Notes: generated from the letters alone by a model not told the origin. A stretch of DNA of 64,000 nucleotides from an uncultured Paracoccaceae bacterium (GCA_938005545.1 CALKXV010000006.1:61141-125140); one strand, 5' to 3'. Shown: positions 9,787 to 20,085, counted from the stretch's first letter. Translations and numbers: made by a program.

Positions 9787-11439
9787 ATGAATTCTGAGAA
9801 AAAATTCCATCCAGCGGCATTGATGCACGCAGATGAGTTCCGGGACGGCAAAATTGACCGCCGCGAGTTCCTCACGCGCGCAACAGCGCTTGGTGTTTCA
9901 ACCTCTGCTGCTTACGGATTGATCGGCGTTGCCACACCTGTGAAAGCAGATGGGCATGCAAAGGCTGGTGGAACCGTTCGGATCCAGCAGGAAGTTCGGG
10001 CGTTGAAAGACCCAAGGACTTGGGACTGGAGCCAGATCGCGAATTATGCGCGTGGAACGCTTGAGTACCTTGTTGAATACAACAACGATGGGTCCTTTAC
10101 GCCGATGCTTCTTGAAAGCTGGGAAGTGAACGAAGACGCAACGCAGTACACGCTGAAAGTCCGTCCGGGCGTTAAATGGAACAATGGCGACGACTTCACC
10201 GCTGAAGACGTGGCCCGAAACATCATCGGCTGGGCTGACAAAAAGGTCGAAGCCAACTCGATGGCGGGTCGCTTTGCAACGCTGGTCGATCCTGACACTG
10301 AACAGGCCATCGACGGTTCTGTTGAAGTTGTTGACAGTCTGACTGTGCGCCTGAACCTGCCAAATCCTGACATTTCGATCATTCCGGGCATGGCAGACTA
10401 TCCTGCCGCAGTCGTGCATTCGTCGTTTAACGCAGATGATGCGATGAACGCGGTTGGCACAGGTCCATTCTTGATGACTGAGCTTGAAGTCGGCGTGAAA
10501 GGTGTCATCACCAAGAATGCGGACCACGTTTGGTGGGGTACTGAGGTATTCGGCGAACCGGCTCTGGAAGCCATTGAGTTCATCGACTTTGGAACAGACC
10601 CGGCCGCTTGGTTGGCTGCTTTGGAATCCGACGAAGTCGATTTCCTTTATGAATCGGTTGGTGAATTCATCGACGTTATGGATGACCTTGGCTTTGAAAA
10701 AACCCAGGTTGTGACGGCGTCCACCATTGTCATCCGTACAAACCAGCAAGCTGAAATCGAAGGCAAAAAGCCTTATGCTGACAAGCGAGTGCGTCAGGCT
10801 ATCAACTTGGCCATCGACAATGCTGTTTGTCTGGAACTGGGTTCGGGCAACCGTGGCGTTGTCGCCGAAAACCATCACTGTGCGCCGGTTCACCCCGAGT
10901 ACGCAGAGCTTCCCCCAATCAAACGCGACGTCGAAGCGGCCCGCGCACTGATGGAAGAAGCAGGCATGATGGACTTCGAGCACGAGATCATCTCAATCGA
11001 CGACGATTGGCGCAAGAACACGACCGATGCCGTTGCGGCCCAGTTACGCGATGCTGGCTTCAAAGTGAAGCGGACGATCCTTCCAGGTTCAACGTTCTGG
11101 AACGATTGGGCCAAGTATCCGTACAGCTCGACCAACTGGAACCACCGTCCATTGGGCGTTCAGGTTCATGCTTTGGCATATCGTTCGGGCGAGGCTTGGA
11201 ACGAATTTGGTTGGGAAAATGCCGAGTTCGATGGCCTTCTGACGGAAGCTTTGGCTATTGCCGATGCGGACAAGCGCCGGGAAGTTATGAAAAAGATGGA
11301 AATGCTGATCCAGGAAGAAGGCGTCACAACACAGCCTTACTGGCGCTCTCTATTCCGCCACTCCAAACCTGGGTTGGTGGGTAATGCGATGCACATTTCG
11401 TTCGAAATTCATCCCTATAAGCTGGGTTTCGCAGCCTAA
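9787..11439 (+). CDS. Peptide ABC transporter, substrate-binding protein (Tat-type)
   Basis: 550 aa from ATG 9787, with AGGGAG at 9771-9776; a longer frame from 9640 is not supported. The N-terminus carries a twin-arginine motif, [13 protein letters not shown], followed by a hydrophobic stretch, so export folded through Tat is likely. The remainder is an SBP_bac_5 fold with the family phrases [22 protein letters not shown] and [11 protein letters not shown]. Two permeases and a fused ATPase follow, so this is the solute receptor of a dipeptide/oligopeptide-type importer. The actual substrate is unknown. Confidence 0.93.
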   Translation: MNSEKKFHPAALMHADEFRDGKIDRREFLTRATALGVSTSAAYGLIGVATPVKADGHAKAGGTVRIQQEVRALKDPRTWDWSQIANYARGTLEYLVEYNNDGSFTPMLLESWEVNEDATQYTLKVRPGVKWNNGDDFTAEDVARNIIGWADKKVEANSMAGRFATLVDPDTEQAIDGSVEVVDSLTVRLNLPNPDISIIPGMADYPAAVVHSSFNADDAMNAVGTGPFLMTELEVGVKGVITKNADHVWWGTEVFGEPALEAIEFIDFGTDPAAWLAALESDEVDFLYESVGEFIDVMDDLGFEKTQVVTASTIVIRTNQQAEIEGKKPYADKRVRQAINLAIDNAVCLELGSGNRGVVAENHHCAPVHPEYAELPPIKRDVEAARALMEEAGMMDFEHEIISIDDDWRKNTTDAVAAQLRDAGFKVKRTILPGSTFWNDWAKYPYSSTNWNHRPLGVQVHALAYRSGEAWNEFGWENAEFDGLLTEALAIADADKRREVMKKMEMLIQEEGVTTQPYWRSLFRHSKPGLVGNAMHISFEIHPYKLGFAA

Positions 11440-11449
11440 ACTAAATCAG

Positions 11450-11476
11450 AGGGCGCCCAGGTGGCGCCCTTTTTTT
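11450..11476 (+). terminator. Terminator-like hairpin after the binding-protein gene
   Basis: An 8-bp perfect stem AGGGCGCC/GGCGCCCT with loop CAGGT is followed by seven T. It lies 10 nt after the binding-protein stop and about 65 nt before the first permease. In ABC operons such an internal site usually gives partial readthrough, so that the binding protein is made in excess. Confidence 0.85.
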
Positions 11477-11540
11477 GCACCGGCGGGCTTTCAGCCTAAC
11501 AATAAAATTACAACTCGGTGCCTGTTAACGGGGAATATCC

Positions 11541-12587
11541 ATGGCAAGTTTCATCCTGCGCCGCATCGGCGTGATGATCCTGACGGCTTTGTGTCTGACG
11601 TTTATCGTTTTCTATCTTACCAACCTTTATCCGAACCTTGAAAAGCTGGCCAAGACGCAAGGCAACCAGCGTATGTCGGACGAAGCGGTTACCTCGTTTC
11701 TGAACAAGAACGGGTACTTGCAGCCCTTGCCGGTGAAATATGTCCAGTGGCTTGGTTTGTTGCCGGGCCACGTGCATGAAGATGACGAAACCGGTGATGT
11801 CACAGCCAAATGCGCGCGCAAGGGCGAAGACCCAAGCGAAGCCGCCACATACTGCGGGCTGTTACAAGGCGAATGGGGCTTTTCGACCGTCTTTAAAGAC
11901 GATGTCGGCACGATCGTCAGCAAGCGGTTGTGGTTGACGGGCAAACTTATGCTGTGGGTTATGATTTTGATGATCCCCTCGGCGCTTATCATCGGAATTC
12001 TATCAGGTATGCGCGAAGGCTCGAGGCTGGACCGATCACTTTCGACTTTCTCAATCGCGTCGTCCGCGACGCCGGAGTACGTGTCGGGTGTGATCTTTAT
12101 TACGCTTCTTGCCTCTTCGGCGGGCTGGAAGATTTTCAAGGGCACGGCGACATCGGCTGCCGACAATGCAACCTTCGAAAACTTCTTTCTGCCCGTCCTC
12201 ACGATATCGCTGTACGGCGTCGGCTACATTGCCCGAATGACCAGAGCGTCGATGGCCGAAGTTATGACAGCCCAATACATTCGAACGGCGCGGTTGAAAG
12301 GCGTTAGCTTCCAGAAGATCGTCTTGCGACATGCGCTTAGAAACGCGCTGATCGCCCCATTCACGGTGATCATGTTGCAGTTTCCATTCCTGTTGAATGG
12401 CGTCGTCATCACCGAGACATTGTTCAACTACAAAGGCTTTGGTTGGACATTGGTACAAGCTGCCGGCAACAACGACATCGAACTTTTGCTCGCCTGCTCG
12501 GTCGCGGCGGTGATTGTCGTACTGGTGACTCAACTCATATCCGATATCGGCTATGTCTTCCTGAACCCCCGAATTCGGATCGCGTGA
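11541..12587 (+). CDS. Peptide ABC transporter permease, DppB type
   Basis: 348 aa. The first membrane segment (VMILTALCLTFIVFYL) is followed by an unusually long periplasmic stretch of about 110 residues containing two cysteines, before the five further membrane segments of the BPD_transp_1 domain. The ATPase-docking loop is visible as YIRTARLKGVSFQKIVLRHAL. It is the first of the two membrane subunits of the importer and pairs with the next gene, 13 nt downstream. Assignment to the peptide/nickel permease family is firm; the substrate is not. Confidence 0.92.
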   Translation: MASFILRRIGVMILTALCLTFIVFYLTNLYPNLEKLAKTQGNQRMSDEAVTSFLNKNGYLQPLPVKYVQWLGLLPGHVHEDDETGDVTAKCARKGEDPSEAATYCGLLQGEWGFSTVFKDDVGTIVSKRLWLTGKLMLWVMILMIPSALIIGILSGMREGSRLDRSLSTFSIASSATPEYVSGVIFITLLASSAGWKIFKGTATSAADNATFENFFLPVLTISLYGVGYIARMTRASMAEVMTAQYIRTARLKGVSFQKIVLRHALRNALIAPFTVIMLQFPFLLNGVVITETLFNYKGFGWTLVQAAGNNDIELLLACSVAAVIVVLVTQLISDIGYVFLNPRIRIA

Positions 12588-12600
12588 GAGGATCATACAG

Positions 12601-14013
12601 ATGGACCCACTAACCTGGACAGGCTCGCTATCGTTTCTCAACCCGATCTTCGTTTTCGCCTGGATCGCGCTTGGCATTGCCATTGTGGTGCAGATTTTCA
12701 CGACGTTCATGGCCACGGATGCCAACCTTCAAGGCGAAGTCAGTGTTCGAGCCCAAGGGCCGGTCGACTATGCGACGCTTGGTGTCAAAGTGATCTTCGG
12801 CTTTATCGTGCTGCTGTTTCTGACTTATGTAATTGGCGGCATCTTGATGCCATCCCTTGCCGCGAAGGGCATCATCGGCACCATTTCAACCCGGCTTCTG
12901 CCCGTTTGGATTGCTCTTGTCGTGACCTTCGCGGTGTCGATAGCCTACAAACGTAAACTCGGGCTTTACGGCAAAATGTTCGACAGCATTGTCGGAATGA
13001 TTGGCTATGCCATTGTGATGTTCTGGGTCTTTGCGGCCATTTTCGGCGCCATGGATTTTATCGTGACCCATGATCCGTTGGCGCAGGTCTCGGGCATGAA
13101 AAACAAGGTGCCGGGCACCGCGTTGCCTGACCCCGATGGCGACTTTGGATTTTACCTTTTGGGCGGTGATAACCTGGCGCGTGACGTTTTCAGCCGTGTA
13201 ATCAAAGGCGCATGGGAAGTTGTGAAGATCGCACCTTTTGCCACGCTCTTCGCCTTTATGGTCGGCATCACGCTTGGTCTTCCGGCGGCGTATTATGGCG
13301 GCAAGCTGGATACGATCCTGAGCTTCGTTGCCAACCTCGTGCTCGCCTTCCCGGTGATCCTCTTGTTTTATCTGCTGGTCACACCTGAAATCGTCGCGAC
13401 CGGAATTCCGGTTTATATGGCGGGGGTCTTGTTCATCTTTCCGCTGATTTTCGTCACCATCTTGATCAACTCGCGGTTTTTTGTTCAGCCAAAGAAACGC
13501 AACATTTACCTTGGCATCTCATTGGTAATCGGGCTTTGGATGTACCTTGGCATCGCTTGGAACGCTGATCCTTTCGGCATCATCGATTTCCCGCCGAACC
13601 TGCTGGTGGTTTTTGTGTCGGTTGTTTTCGTGAATTCACCGACGGTTTTCCGCATTGTGCGCGGCATCGCGCTTGACATTAAAACTCGCGATTACGTTGC
13701 CGCCGGTCAGACACGTGGCGAAGGCGCGTGGTACATCATGCTTTGGGAAATCCTGCCCAATGCAAGGGGGCCGCTGATCGTCGATTTCTGTCTGCGCATT
13801 GGCTATACGACCATCCTTTTGGGGACACTTGGATTCTTTGGCCTTGGTCTTTCACCTGAAAGCCCCGACTGGGGATCGACCATCAATGATGGGCGCAAGC
13901 TTCTTTCGGTATTCCCCCATCCGGCCCTTGCACCAGCCATCTCACTGATGAGCCTAGTCCTTGGTCTCAACCTTCTTGCTGACGGCTTGCGCGAAGAAAG
14001 TCTTCGGGATTGA
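12601..14013 (+). CDS. Peptide ABC transporter permease, DppC type, enlarged
   Basis: 470 aa, well above the roughly 300 of typical DppC. Extra hydrophobic segments occur at the N-terminus (about residues 15-40, 60-85, 95-115, 135-155) before the canonical GGDNLARDVFSRVIKGAWEV entry to the permease domain. A further hydrophobic insertion lies at about residues 270-340. The EAA-like docking loop is TRDYVAAGQTRGEGAWYIML and the end LGFFGLGLSPESPDWG is the family hallmark. It forms the heterodimeric channel with the preceding permease. Confidence 0.9.
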   Translation: MDPLTWTGSLSFLNPIFVFAWIALGIAIVVQIFTTFMATDANLQGEVSVRAQGPVDYATLGVKVIFGFIVLLFLTYVIGGILMPSLAAKGIIGTISTRLLPVWIALVVTFAVSIAYKRKLGLYGKMFDSIVGMIGYAIVMFWVFAAIFGAMDFIVTHDPLAQVSGMKNKVPGTALPDPDGDFGFYLLGGDNLARDVFSRVIKGAWEVVKIAPFATLFAFMVGITLGLPAAYYGGKLDTILSFVANLVLAFPVILLFYLLVTPEIVATGIPVYMAGVLFIFPLIFVTILINSRFFVQPKKRNIYLGISLVIGLWMYLGIAWNADPFGIIDFPPNLLVVFVSVVFVNSPTVFRIVRGIALDIKTRDYVAAGQTRGEGAWYIMLWEILPNARGPLIVDFCLRIGYTTILLGTLGFFGLGLSPESPDWGSTINDGRKLLSVFPHPALAPAISLMSLVLGLNLLADGLREESLRD

Positions 14014-14047
14014 TGGAATCGCGGCGAAACAAAAGAAAGCGAAAGCC

Positions 14048-16132
14048 ATGAGCAAAACGGACTACGACGGCCCGATTCTGGAAATCGACGGCCTCTCGAT
14101 CAGCTTCTTTACACGCCTGCGGGAAATTCCCGCTGTGATGGACTTTTCCTGCACCGTTCAGCCGGGCGAAGCGATGGGCTTGGTGGGCGAAAGCGGATGT
14201 GGGAAATCCACGGTTGCTTTGGGTGTTATGCAAGACCTGGGTGTGAATGGCCGCATCGTGGGTGGGTCGATCAAGTTTAAAGGTCAAAACCTGAACGAGA
14301 TGAGCCAGGAAGACCTGCGCGATATACGTGGTTCTGAAATCGCGATGATTTATCAGGAACCCATGGCATCGCTGAACCCGGCGATGAAGATCGGCAAACA
14401 GCTGATGGAAGTTCCGATGATCCACGAGGATGTGGATGAAACAGAAGCTTATCAACGCGCCCTTGAAGTCGTTACGGATGTCCGCTTGCCCGATCCGGAA
14501 CGGATGCTGAATTCTTATCCGCACCAGCTTTCGGGCGGTCAGCAACAACGCATCGTTATTGCTATGGCACTGATGTCGAAACCCTCGCTTTTGATCCTCG
14601 ACGAACCTACCACCGCGCTTGACGTGACGGTCGAAGCCGCTGTTGTCGAGTTGGTCAAGGACTTGGGCAAAAAGTATGGCACGTCGATGCTGTTCATCAG
14701 CCATAATCTGGGGCTGGTGCTGGAAACCTGTGACCGGATTTGCGTGATGTATTCCGGTGAAGCGGTCGAAACAGGTTCGATCAAAGACGTCTTCGACAAG
14801 ATGCAGCATCCTTATACCCAAGCGCTGTTTCGGTCGATTCCACTGCCGGGTGCCGACAAAAATGCACGACCCTTGATTGCTATTCCGGGCAATTTCCCTT
14901 TGCCGCACGAACGTCCGCAAGGGTGCAATTTTGGACCCCGTTGCGATTACTTCGAAGCCGGTCGCTGCGATTTGGGTGATATCAAGATGGATGGGATCGA
15001 CGGCGCGGACCGCCACGCCTCTCGCTGTGTGAAATTCCGCGAAATTGACTGGAACGCGCCTATCGTCGCTGGTAGAACGTTTAAAAAATCCGAACCCGGC
15101 CAAGTGGTTCTGAAGATGGACAATCTGAAGAAATACTATGAAGTCGCCGCGAATGCCTTGTTCGGGGGAGGTGACAAAAAGGTCGTCAAAGCCAATGAAA
15201 CCCTGTCGTTCGAGGCTCGCGAAAGCGAAACGCTGGCCATCGTTGGCGAGTCCGGTTGTGGCAAGTCGACGTTCGCCAAAGTCCTTATGGGGCTGGAAAC
15301 GGCGACCGAGGGTGAAATCTTGCTCGACAATATGCCGATCCAAGACATCGCGATCGAAGACCGAGATACCAAGACGATTTCCAACATACAGATGGTGTTT
15401 CAAAATCCCTTCGACACTCTGAACCCTTCGATGACGGTGGGTCGACAGATCATTCGCGCGCTGGAAATATTCGGCATCGGCGACACAGAAGAAGACCGTA
15501 GGAACCGGATGCTGGAGTTGCTGGATCTGGTGAAACTACCGCGCGAATTTGCCGACCGTATGCCGCGTCAGTTGTCTGGTGGGCAGAAACAACGCGTTGG
15601 CATTGCGCGTGCGTTTTCAGGCGGTGCGCGCATTGTGATCGCTGACGAACCGGTCTCGGCGCTGGATGTTTCGGTGCAGGCCGCCGTCACAGACCTGTTG
15701 ATGGAAATCCAGCGAGAAGAGAAAACGACGCTGCTGTTCATCAGCCATGATCTATCGATTGTGCGTTATCTTGCCGACCGCGTTATGGTTATGTACTTGG
15801 GTCATGTGGTTGAAATTGGCAGCACGGATCAGGTGTTTTCGCCCCCTTATCATCCTTATACCGAAGCTCTTTTATCCGCTGTTCCAATTGCCGACACCAG
15901 CATCGAAAAGAAACACATCGTGCTGGAAGGCGATATCCCGTCGGCCATGAACCCCCCGTCTGGCTGCCCGTTCCAAACCCGCTGCGGTTGGAAAGACAAA
16001 GTGCAGGGTGGATTGTGTGATACCGAAGTGCCGCCGATGCGGACGTTAGTGGGCAGTCATCAGTTGAAATGCCATCTGTCCGAGGCTGATCTGGATGCGA
16101 TGGAACCTGTCATCAAGATCGCCGCTGAATAG
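14048..16132 (+). CDS. Fused double ATPase of the peptide ABC transporter (DppD-DppF)
   Basis: 694 aa from ATG 14048; the frame runs back into the permease but the upstream part is not used. It holds two complete ABC domains. The first (about residues 15-330) has [24 protein letters not shown] and LLILDEPTTALD. The second (about 365-690) has GESGCGKST, LSGGQKQRVGIARAF and IVIADEPVSALD. Each is followed by the oligopeptide-transporter C-terminal cysteine-rich extension (GCNFGPRCDYFEAGRCDLG; SGCPFQTRCGWKD), often an Fe-S binding patch. It supplies both ATP sites in one chain. Confidence 0.95.
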   Translation: MSKTDYDGPILEIDGLSISFFTRLREIPAVMDFSCTVQPGEAMGLVGESGCGKSTVALGVMQDLGVNGRIVGGSIKFKGQNLNEMSQEDLRDIRGSEIAMIYQEPMASLNPAMKIGKQLMEVPMIHEDVDETEAYQRALEVVTDVRLPDPERMLNSYPHQLSGGQQQRIVIAMALMSKPSLLILDEPTTALDVTVEAAVVELVKDLGKKYGTSMLFISHNLGLVLETCDRICVMYSGEAVETGSIKDVFDKMQHPYTQALFRSIPLPGADKNARPLIAIPGNFPLPHERPQGCNFGPRCDYFEAGRCDLGDIKMDGIDGADRHASRCVKFREIDWNAPIVAGRTFKKSEPGQVVLKMDNLKKYYEVAANALFGGGDKKVVKANETLSFEARESETLAIVGESGCGKSTFAKVLMGLETATEGEILLDNMPIQDIAIEDRDTKTISNIQMVFQNPFDTLNPSMTVGRQIIRALEIFGIGDTEEDRRNRMLELLDLVKLPREFADRMPRQLSGGQKQRVGIARAFSGGARIVIADEPVSALDVSVQAAVTDLLMEIQREEKTTLLFISHDLSIVRYLADRVMVMYLGHVVEIGSTDQVFSPPYHPYTEALLSAVPIADTSIEKKHIVLEGDIPSAMNPPSGCPFQTRCGWKDKVQGGLCDTEVPPMRTLVGSHQLKCHLSEADLDAMEPVIKIAAE

Positions 16133-16247
16133 GTCAACCTTTGAGCGACGAATTTACCAATCAAGTGCGCAAAACAAAACAGAAGTTTACCTTGCTTGAT
16201 AGGAGCCGATGCGAAGCCTAGAGTGGCGGAAAACACGGGCAAGTTGC

Positions 16248-17225
16248 ATGGTGCGATCTTTACTCCGGACGCTTCTTTGGATCACGGCGCTTTTGGCGCT
16301 GGTTGTTGCGGGCTATCGCATCGCTGCCGATCAGCGCGAACGTTTTACCGCGCAGGACTTGTTACCTGAGGCTGGTCGTTTTGTTGATACCGCCCATGGG
16401 CGCATACACGCCATCGACGCAGGACCGGAAGACGGAACACCAGTCCTTTTGATCCACGGTTCGGTTGGTTGGGCTGGCTTGTGGGAAGAAACCCTCGCCG
16501 ATCTGGCCGCCAAGGGATATCGCGCCACGGCAATTGATCTGCCACCCATGGGGCTTTCTGATCGCGACAATTTCACCGATTATAGCCGGCAGGCGCAAGG
16601 ATTGCGCATCCTTGCCTTCATTGAGGCCACGGGCATCACGCCTGTCATCGTCGCGCATTCATTTGGTGCAGGCGCGGCTGTCGAAGCGCTGATGACCGAG
16701 CCTGATGCCTTTGCGGGTGCAATCGTCGTTGCTGGTGCGCTCGCACTTGGTGAAGACGGTGGCGGTCGCAGCGTTCCTGTGCCCCTTGGGTCTGAGGTGG
16801 TGCGCGAAATTGCAATCGCCAATACCGTTACCAATCCACATCTGACGCGTCCGCTTCTAAGTCGCTTTGTGCACCGAAACGAAGCGATCACCGACGCGCA
16901 TATTGCTGCCATCCAATATCCGTTTGATCGGATTGGAACGACCGATACCATTGCCCGGTGGCTGCCGACTTTGTTCGTTCCACCGCGGGGTGCTGCCAGT
17001 TCCAACCCTGAAAACTATGCAACCATCACCCGTCCGGTTTCGTTGATCTGGGGCGAACAAGATACCGTTACGCCGCCTGAACAGGGCGAAGCGCTGCAAA
17101 CTGCCTTAGGAAATGCACCGATCTATTGGTTGGGCGATGTGGGCCACATCCCGCAGATCGAATCCCCGGTCGCATTTCATGACGTTCTGGGCAAAGCTCT
17201 AGCAGAAATCGCAGCGCGCAATTAA
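16248..17225 (+). CDS. Alpha/beta hydrolase with N-terminal membrane anchor
   Basis: 325 aa from ATG 16248; ATG 16209 in the same frame is possible, but its AGGAG is only 3 nt away. The N-terminus is a signal anchor (LLRTLLWITALLALVVAGY). The hydrolase fold shows the oxyanion-hole strand LLIHGSVGWAGLW, the nucleophile elbow AHSFGAG, an acid in WGEQDTVTP and the histidine in GHIPQIESP. A periplasm-facing esterase or lyase-like activity is plausible; the substrate is unknown. It stands alone between the peptide transporter and exonuclease III. Confidence 0.85.
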   Translation: MVRSLLRTLLWITALLALVVAGYRIAADQRERFTAQDLLPEAGRFVDTAHGRIHAIDAGPEDGTPVLLIHGSVGWAGLWEETLADLAAKGYRATAIDLPPMGLSDRDNFTDYSRQAQGLRILAFIEATGITPVIVAHSFGAGAAVEALMTEPDAFAGAIVVAGALALGEDGGGRSVPVPLGSEVVREIAIANTVTNPHLTRPLLSRFVHRNEAITDAHIAAIQYPFDRIGTTDTIARWLPTLFVPPRGAASSNPENYATITRPVSLIWGEQDTVTPPEQGEALQTALGNAPIYWLGDVGHIPQIESPVAFHDVLGKALAEIAARN

Positions 17226-17249
17226 GCCAATCGCCAAATCGGAGATGAC

Positions 17250-18038
17250 ATGACATTTACTCTCGCCACCTGGAACATCAATTCGGTCCGTCTGCGCGAA
17301 GCGTTGGTTCAAGACCTGATGCGTGCAGAATCTCCGGATGTGCTTTGCCTTCAGGAATGCAAATCCCCTGTCGAGAAAATCCCGTTAGACGGCTTTAAGG
17401 CCCTTGGCTACTCCCACATGGTTGCGCGGGGTCAGAAGGGTTACAATGGTGTTGCGATCTTTTCAAAGCTGCCGATTGAAGAAGTCGAGGCCCGCGATTG
17501 GGCTGGCTTGGGGCACGCGCGTCACATTGCCGGACGGCTGGAAAACGGTGTCACGATCCACAACTTTTATGTGCCCGCCGGGGGCGACAAACCTGACCGT
17601 CAGATCAACGAAAAATTCGGCCAGAAACTCGATTTCCTGACCGAGATGCGGGAGGCCTATCAGGCGAGCAAACCCAAGAATTCCATCCTTGTGGGGGATC
17701 TCAATATCGCACCTCGTGAAGACGACGTTTGGGACCACAAGAAGCTGTTAAAGGTCGTCAGCCACACACCCATCGAAGTCGAACACCTTGCCGCCGTTCA
17801 AGAGGCAGGAGGTTGGATCGATGTCACCCGTGCCGATATACCCGATGGCAAGCTCTTTAGCTGGTGGTCCTATCGCTCGCCTGACTGGAATGCCGCCGAC
17901 AAGGGCCGCCGCTTGGATCATATCTGGGCCACAAGCGATATCGCAGGCAAGGCGCATTCCTCCAAAGTGCTGCGCGATGTTCGCGGTTGGGAGCAACCCA
18001 GCGATCACGCCCCGATTTTTGCAACGTTTGATCTTTAG
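17250..18038 (+). CDS. xth: Exodeoxyribonuclease III
   Basis: 262 aa, the normal length for XthA. Catalytic motifs in order: ATWNINSVR, LCLQECK (metal-binding Glu), GDLNIAP, WWSYRSPDWN and the terminal SDHAPIFATFDL with its catalytic Asp-His. It acts as an AP endonuclease and 3'-5' exonuclease in base-excision repair in the cytoplasm. It begins 24 nt after the hydrolase stop. A 7-bp hairpin (TGCGGCG/CGCCGCA, 18065-18082) follows the gene but lacks a T run. Confidence 0.95.
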   Translation: MTFTLATWNINSVRLREALVQDLMRAESPDVLCLQECKSPVEKIPLDGFKALGYSHMVARGQKGYNGVAIFSKLPIEEVEARDWAGLGHARHIAGRLENGVTIHNFYVPAGGDKPDRQINEKFGQKLDFLTEMREAYQASKPKNSILVGDLNIAPREDDVWDHKKLLKVVSHTPIEVEHLAAVQEAGGWIDVTRADIPDGKLFSWWSYRSPDWNAADKGRRLDHIWATSDIAGKAHSSKVLRDVRGWEQPSDHAPIFATFDL

Positions 18039-18175
18039 AGTCCGACCATATCCGGCATCCTCAATGCGGCGCAACCGCCGCACTTACGCTCAAAGATCAG
18101 AAAATTGGCTCAAGGCAATCGCAAAACACAAATCGCCTGACCTATGGTAAACTCTGATCAAGGGACAAGACCGAT

Positions 18176-19684
18176 ATGGCGTATGGATCAATCAGAGGCC
18201 AGTTAACCCGCCGCGCAGCCCTGTTTGGCGGCGGCGTCGCAGTTGGTGTCTATGCTGGCGCCAAGCTGTCGTCCAAATTGCCGCCGTTGGTGGCCACACG
18301 TTCGCTTCAGGCAAAGGGTTCGGTGGGAACGCTGAACGATGCGAGCCTTCTAAGTGAAACGCCTGTGTTTAAGCACATCGTGATGCCCGAAAATCAGGGC
18401 GAAACTTTGATCGCAAAGCTTCGAGCCGAGATGGACGAGGCCCGCACCGAAGGCCGTCCGGTTAACATCGGAGCTGCACGCCATTCCATGGGTGGTCACG
18501 CCATTCCTGAAAACGGTCATGCGATCACCTTTGACAACGGCAATCTTGAAACTGACGTCGGCAACTTGACCTACCGCGTGCATCCGGGTGCACGTTGGTC
18601 TCAGATCATCGCGACGCTGGATAGCCAAGGCATGAGCCCGAAAGTCATGCAGTCGAACAACGACTTTGGCGTCGCGGCGACATTTTGCGTAAATGCCCAC
18701 GGTTGGCCGGTGCCGCACGGGCCGATGGGCGCGACCGTCAAATCCTTTTTCCTTCTGCGTCCTGACGGCGAATTGCTGCGGGTTTCACGCGATGAGTTTC
18801 CAGAGATTTTCAACCTGACCATGGGGGGATATGGGCTGGCGGGTGCGATCATCGATATGGAGGTCGAAATGGTCCCGAACAAGCGTTTGGTGCCAACCTT
18901 CCAACAGATGCCTGCCCGCGACTTTGCGCCCTTCTTTGTCGGGGCCATCGAAGCGGGTGATGTGAATATGGCCTATGGCCGTTTGAACGTGGATCGCGAA
19001 ACATTCTTTGAAGACGCGCTGATGATTACGTACCGCGAAGAGGGCGATCAGCTTGCACTGCCCGCCGCTTCAACTTCGGGTGCGATGAGCCAGGCCGCGG
19101 CGAGGGTATTCCGTGCTCAGCTGATGAATGAAACGGCCAAGGATGTGCGCTGGTGGTTTGAATCCAGCCTTGGCCCCCGGATTGGAGCCGGCGAAGTCAC
19201 GCGCAATTCGCTGCTGAACGAACCCGTGGTTACTTTGGACGATGGCGATCCCACACGGACCGATATCCTACACGAATACTTCGTTCCACCTGCACGTTTC
19301 GCCGATTTTGTGGATGCCTGCCAAGAGGTTATCCCGTCGAGCTATCAAGAGATGCTGAACATTACGCTTCGCTATGTCGCCCCGGATCGCGAAAGTGTTC
19401 TGTCTTATGCGCCGGGCCCCCGGATCGCTTGCGTGATGCTTTTTAGTCAGGAAATGACGGTTCGCGCTGAAGCTGATCACCGGCGCATGACCGAGGAACT
19501 TATTGAACGAACGTTGGATTTAGGTGGGACCTATTACCTGCCCTATCGCCCGCATGCGCGCGTGGATCAATTGCGCCGGGGATACCCACGGGTCGAAGAG
19601 TTTGTTGCCGCCAAGCGAGAGCTCGACCCCGATGGGCTTTTCCGTAACATGTTCTGGGATACCTATCTGGAGGGTCTGGGATGA
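18176..19684 (+). CDS. FAD-binding oxidoreductase, probably Tat-exported
   Basis: 502 aa. The N-terminus RGQLTRRAALFGGGVAVGVYAG is a twin-arginine-type leader. The VAO/FAD_binding_4 fold follows: PVNIGAARHSMGGHA is the pyrophosphate-binding loop, whose histidine resembles the covalent flavin site of aldonolactone oxidases. GVAATFCVNAHG and GGYGLAGAIIDMEV continue the FAD domain, and the C-terminus YPRVEEFVAAKRELDPDGLFRNMFWD matches lactone oxidases and dehydrogenases. It probably oxidises a hydroxylated or lactone substrate in the periplasm. It heads four overlapping genes (ATGA junction at 19681), which implies a joint function. Confidence 0.85.
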   Translation: MAYGSIRGQLTRRAALFGGGVAVGVYAGAKLSSKLPPLVATRSLQAKGSVGTLNDASLLSETPVFKHIVMPENQGETLIAKLRAEMDEARTEGRPVNIGAARHSMGGHAIPENGHAITFDNGNLETDVGNLTYRVHPGARWSQIIATLDSQGMSPKVMQSNNDFGVAATFCVNAHGWPVPHGPMGATVKSFFLLRPDGELLRVSRDEFPEIFNLTMGGYGLAGAIIDMEVEMVPNKRLVPTFQQMPARDFAPFFVGAIEAGDVNMAYGRLNVDRETFFEDALMITYREEGDQLALPAASTSGAMSQAAARVFRAQLMNETAKDVRWWFESSLGPRIGAGEVTRNSLLNEPVVTLDDGDPTRTDILHEYFVPPARFADFVDACQEVIPSSYQEMLNITLRYVAPDRESVLSYAPGPRIACVMLFSQEMTVRAEADHRRMTEELIERTLDLGGTYYLPYRPHARVDQLRRGYPRVEEFVAAKRELDPDGLFRNMFWDTYLEGLG

Positions 19685-20085
19685 CATTTCACCAAAAAGT
19701 CGCGCTCTTTTACTTCTTCGTATTATTGGGTGCGGCGGCACTGAATTATATTCCCGGTGTTACGGATGAAAACGGGGTGGCTTTTGGCGTCTTCGAATTG
19801 GACCTTTTTGACGACGCCTTGCATCTCTTTTCAGCCATATGGGCCTTGGTCGCCGCCATCCTTTCTGCGCGCGCGGCGTGGTTTTTCCTGGTAATTTTTG
19901 GGGCTTTGTATCTGGCCGATGGTGTTATGGGATTGGCGTTTGGATCTGGATATCTTGACTTCGGGATCTTCACCAACGGTGTGTTGAACCTGCCATTCAC
20001 CTTCAAGATCATGGCGAATCTGCCCCATATCGCATTGGGCGCGGGTGCATTGATCGCCTCGTTAAACTGGGAACAGCACGAATGA
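19681..20085 (+). CDS. DUF4383-like small membrane protein
   Basis: 134 aa with four predicted membrane helices: about residues 5-22, 40-60, 64-88 and 105-128. It overlaps the upstream oxidoreductase by ATGA and the downstream gene in the same way. The pattern LFDDALHLFSAIWALVAAI with a conserved D-x-x-H and the terminal NLPHIALGAGALI resemble DUF4383 proteins, whose function is unknown. It could anchor the exported oxidoreductase or pass electrons, but no heme or quinone ligands are evident apart from isolated histidines. Confidence 0.75.
   Translation: MTFHQKVALFYFFVLLGAAALNYIPGVTDENGVAFGVFELDLFDDALHLFSAIWALVAAILSARAAWFFLVIFGALYLADGVMGLAFGSGYLDFGIFTNGVLNLPFTFKIMANLPHIALGAGALIASLNWEQHE

Noticed and set aside
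9898..10983. 361-codon minus-strand frame opposite the peptide-binding protein
   Set aside because: Antisense shadow with unlikely amino-acid content.
13967..15403. 478-codon minus-strand frame opposite the fused ATPase gene
   Set aside because: A shadow of a strongly conserved plus-strand gene; the translated sequence has no recognisable domain.
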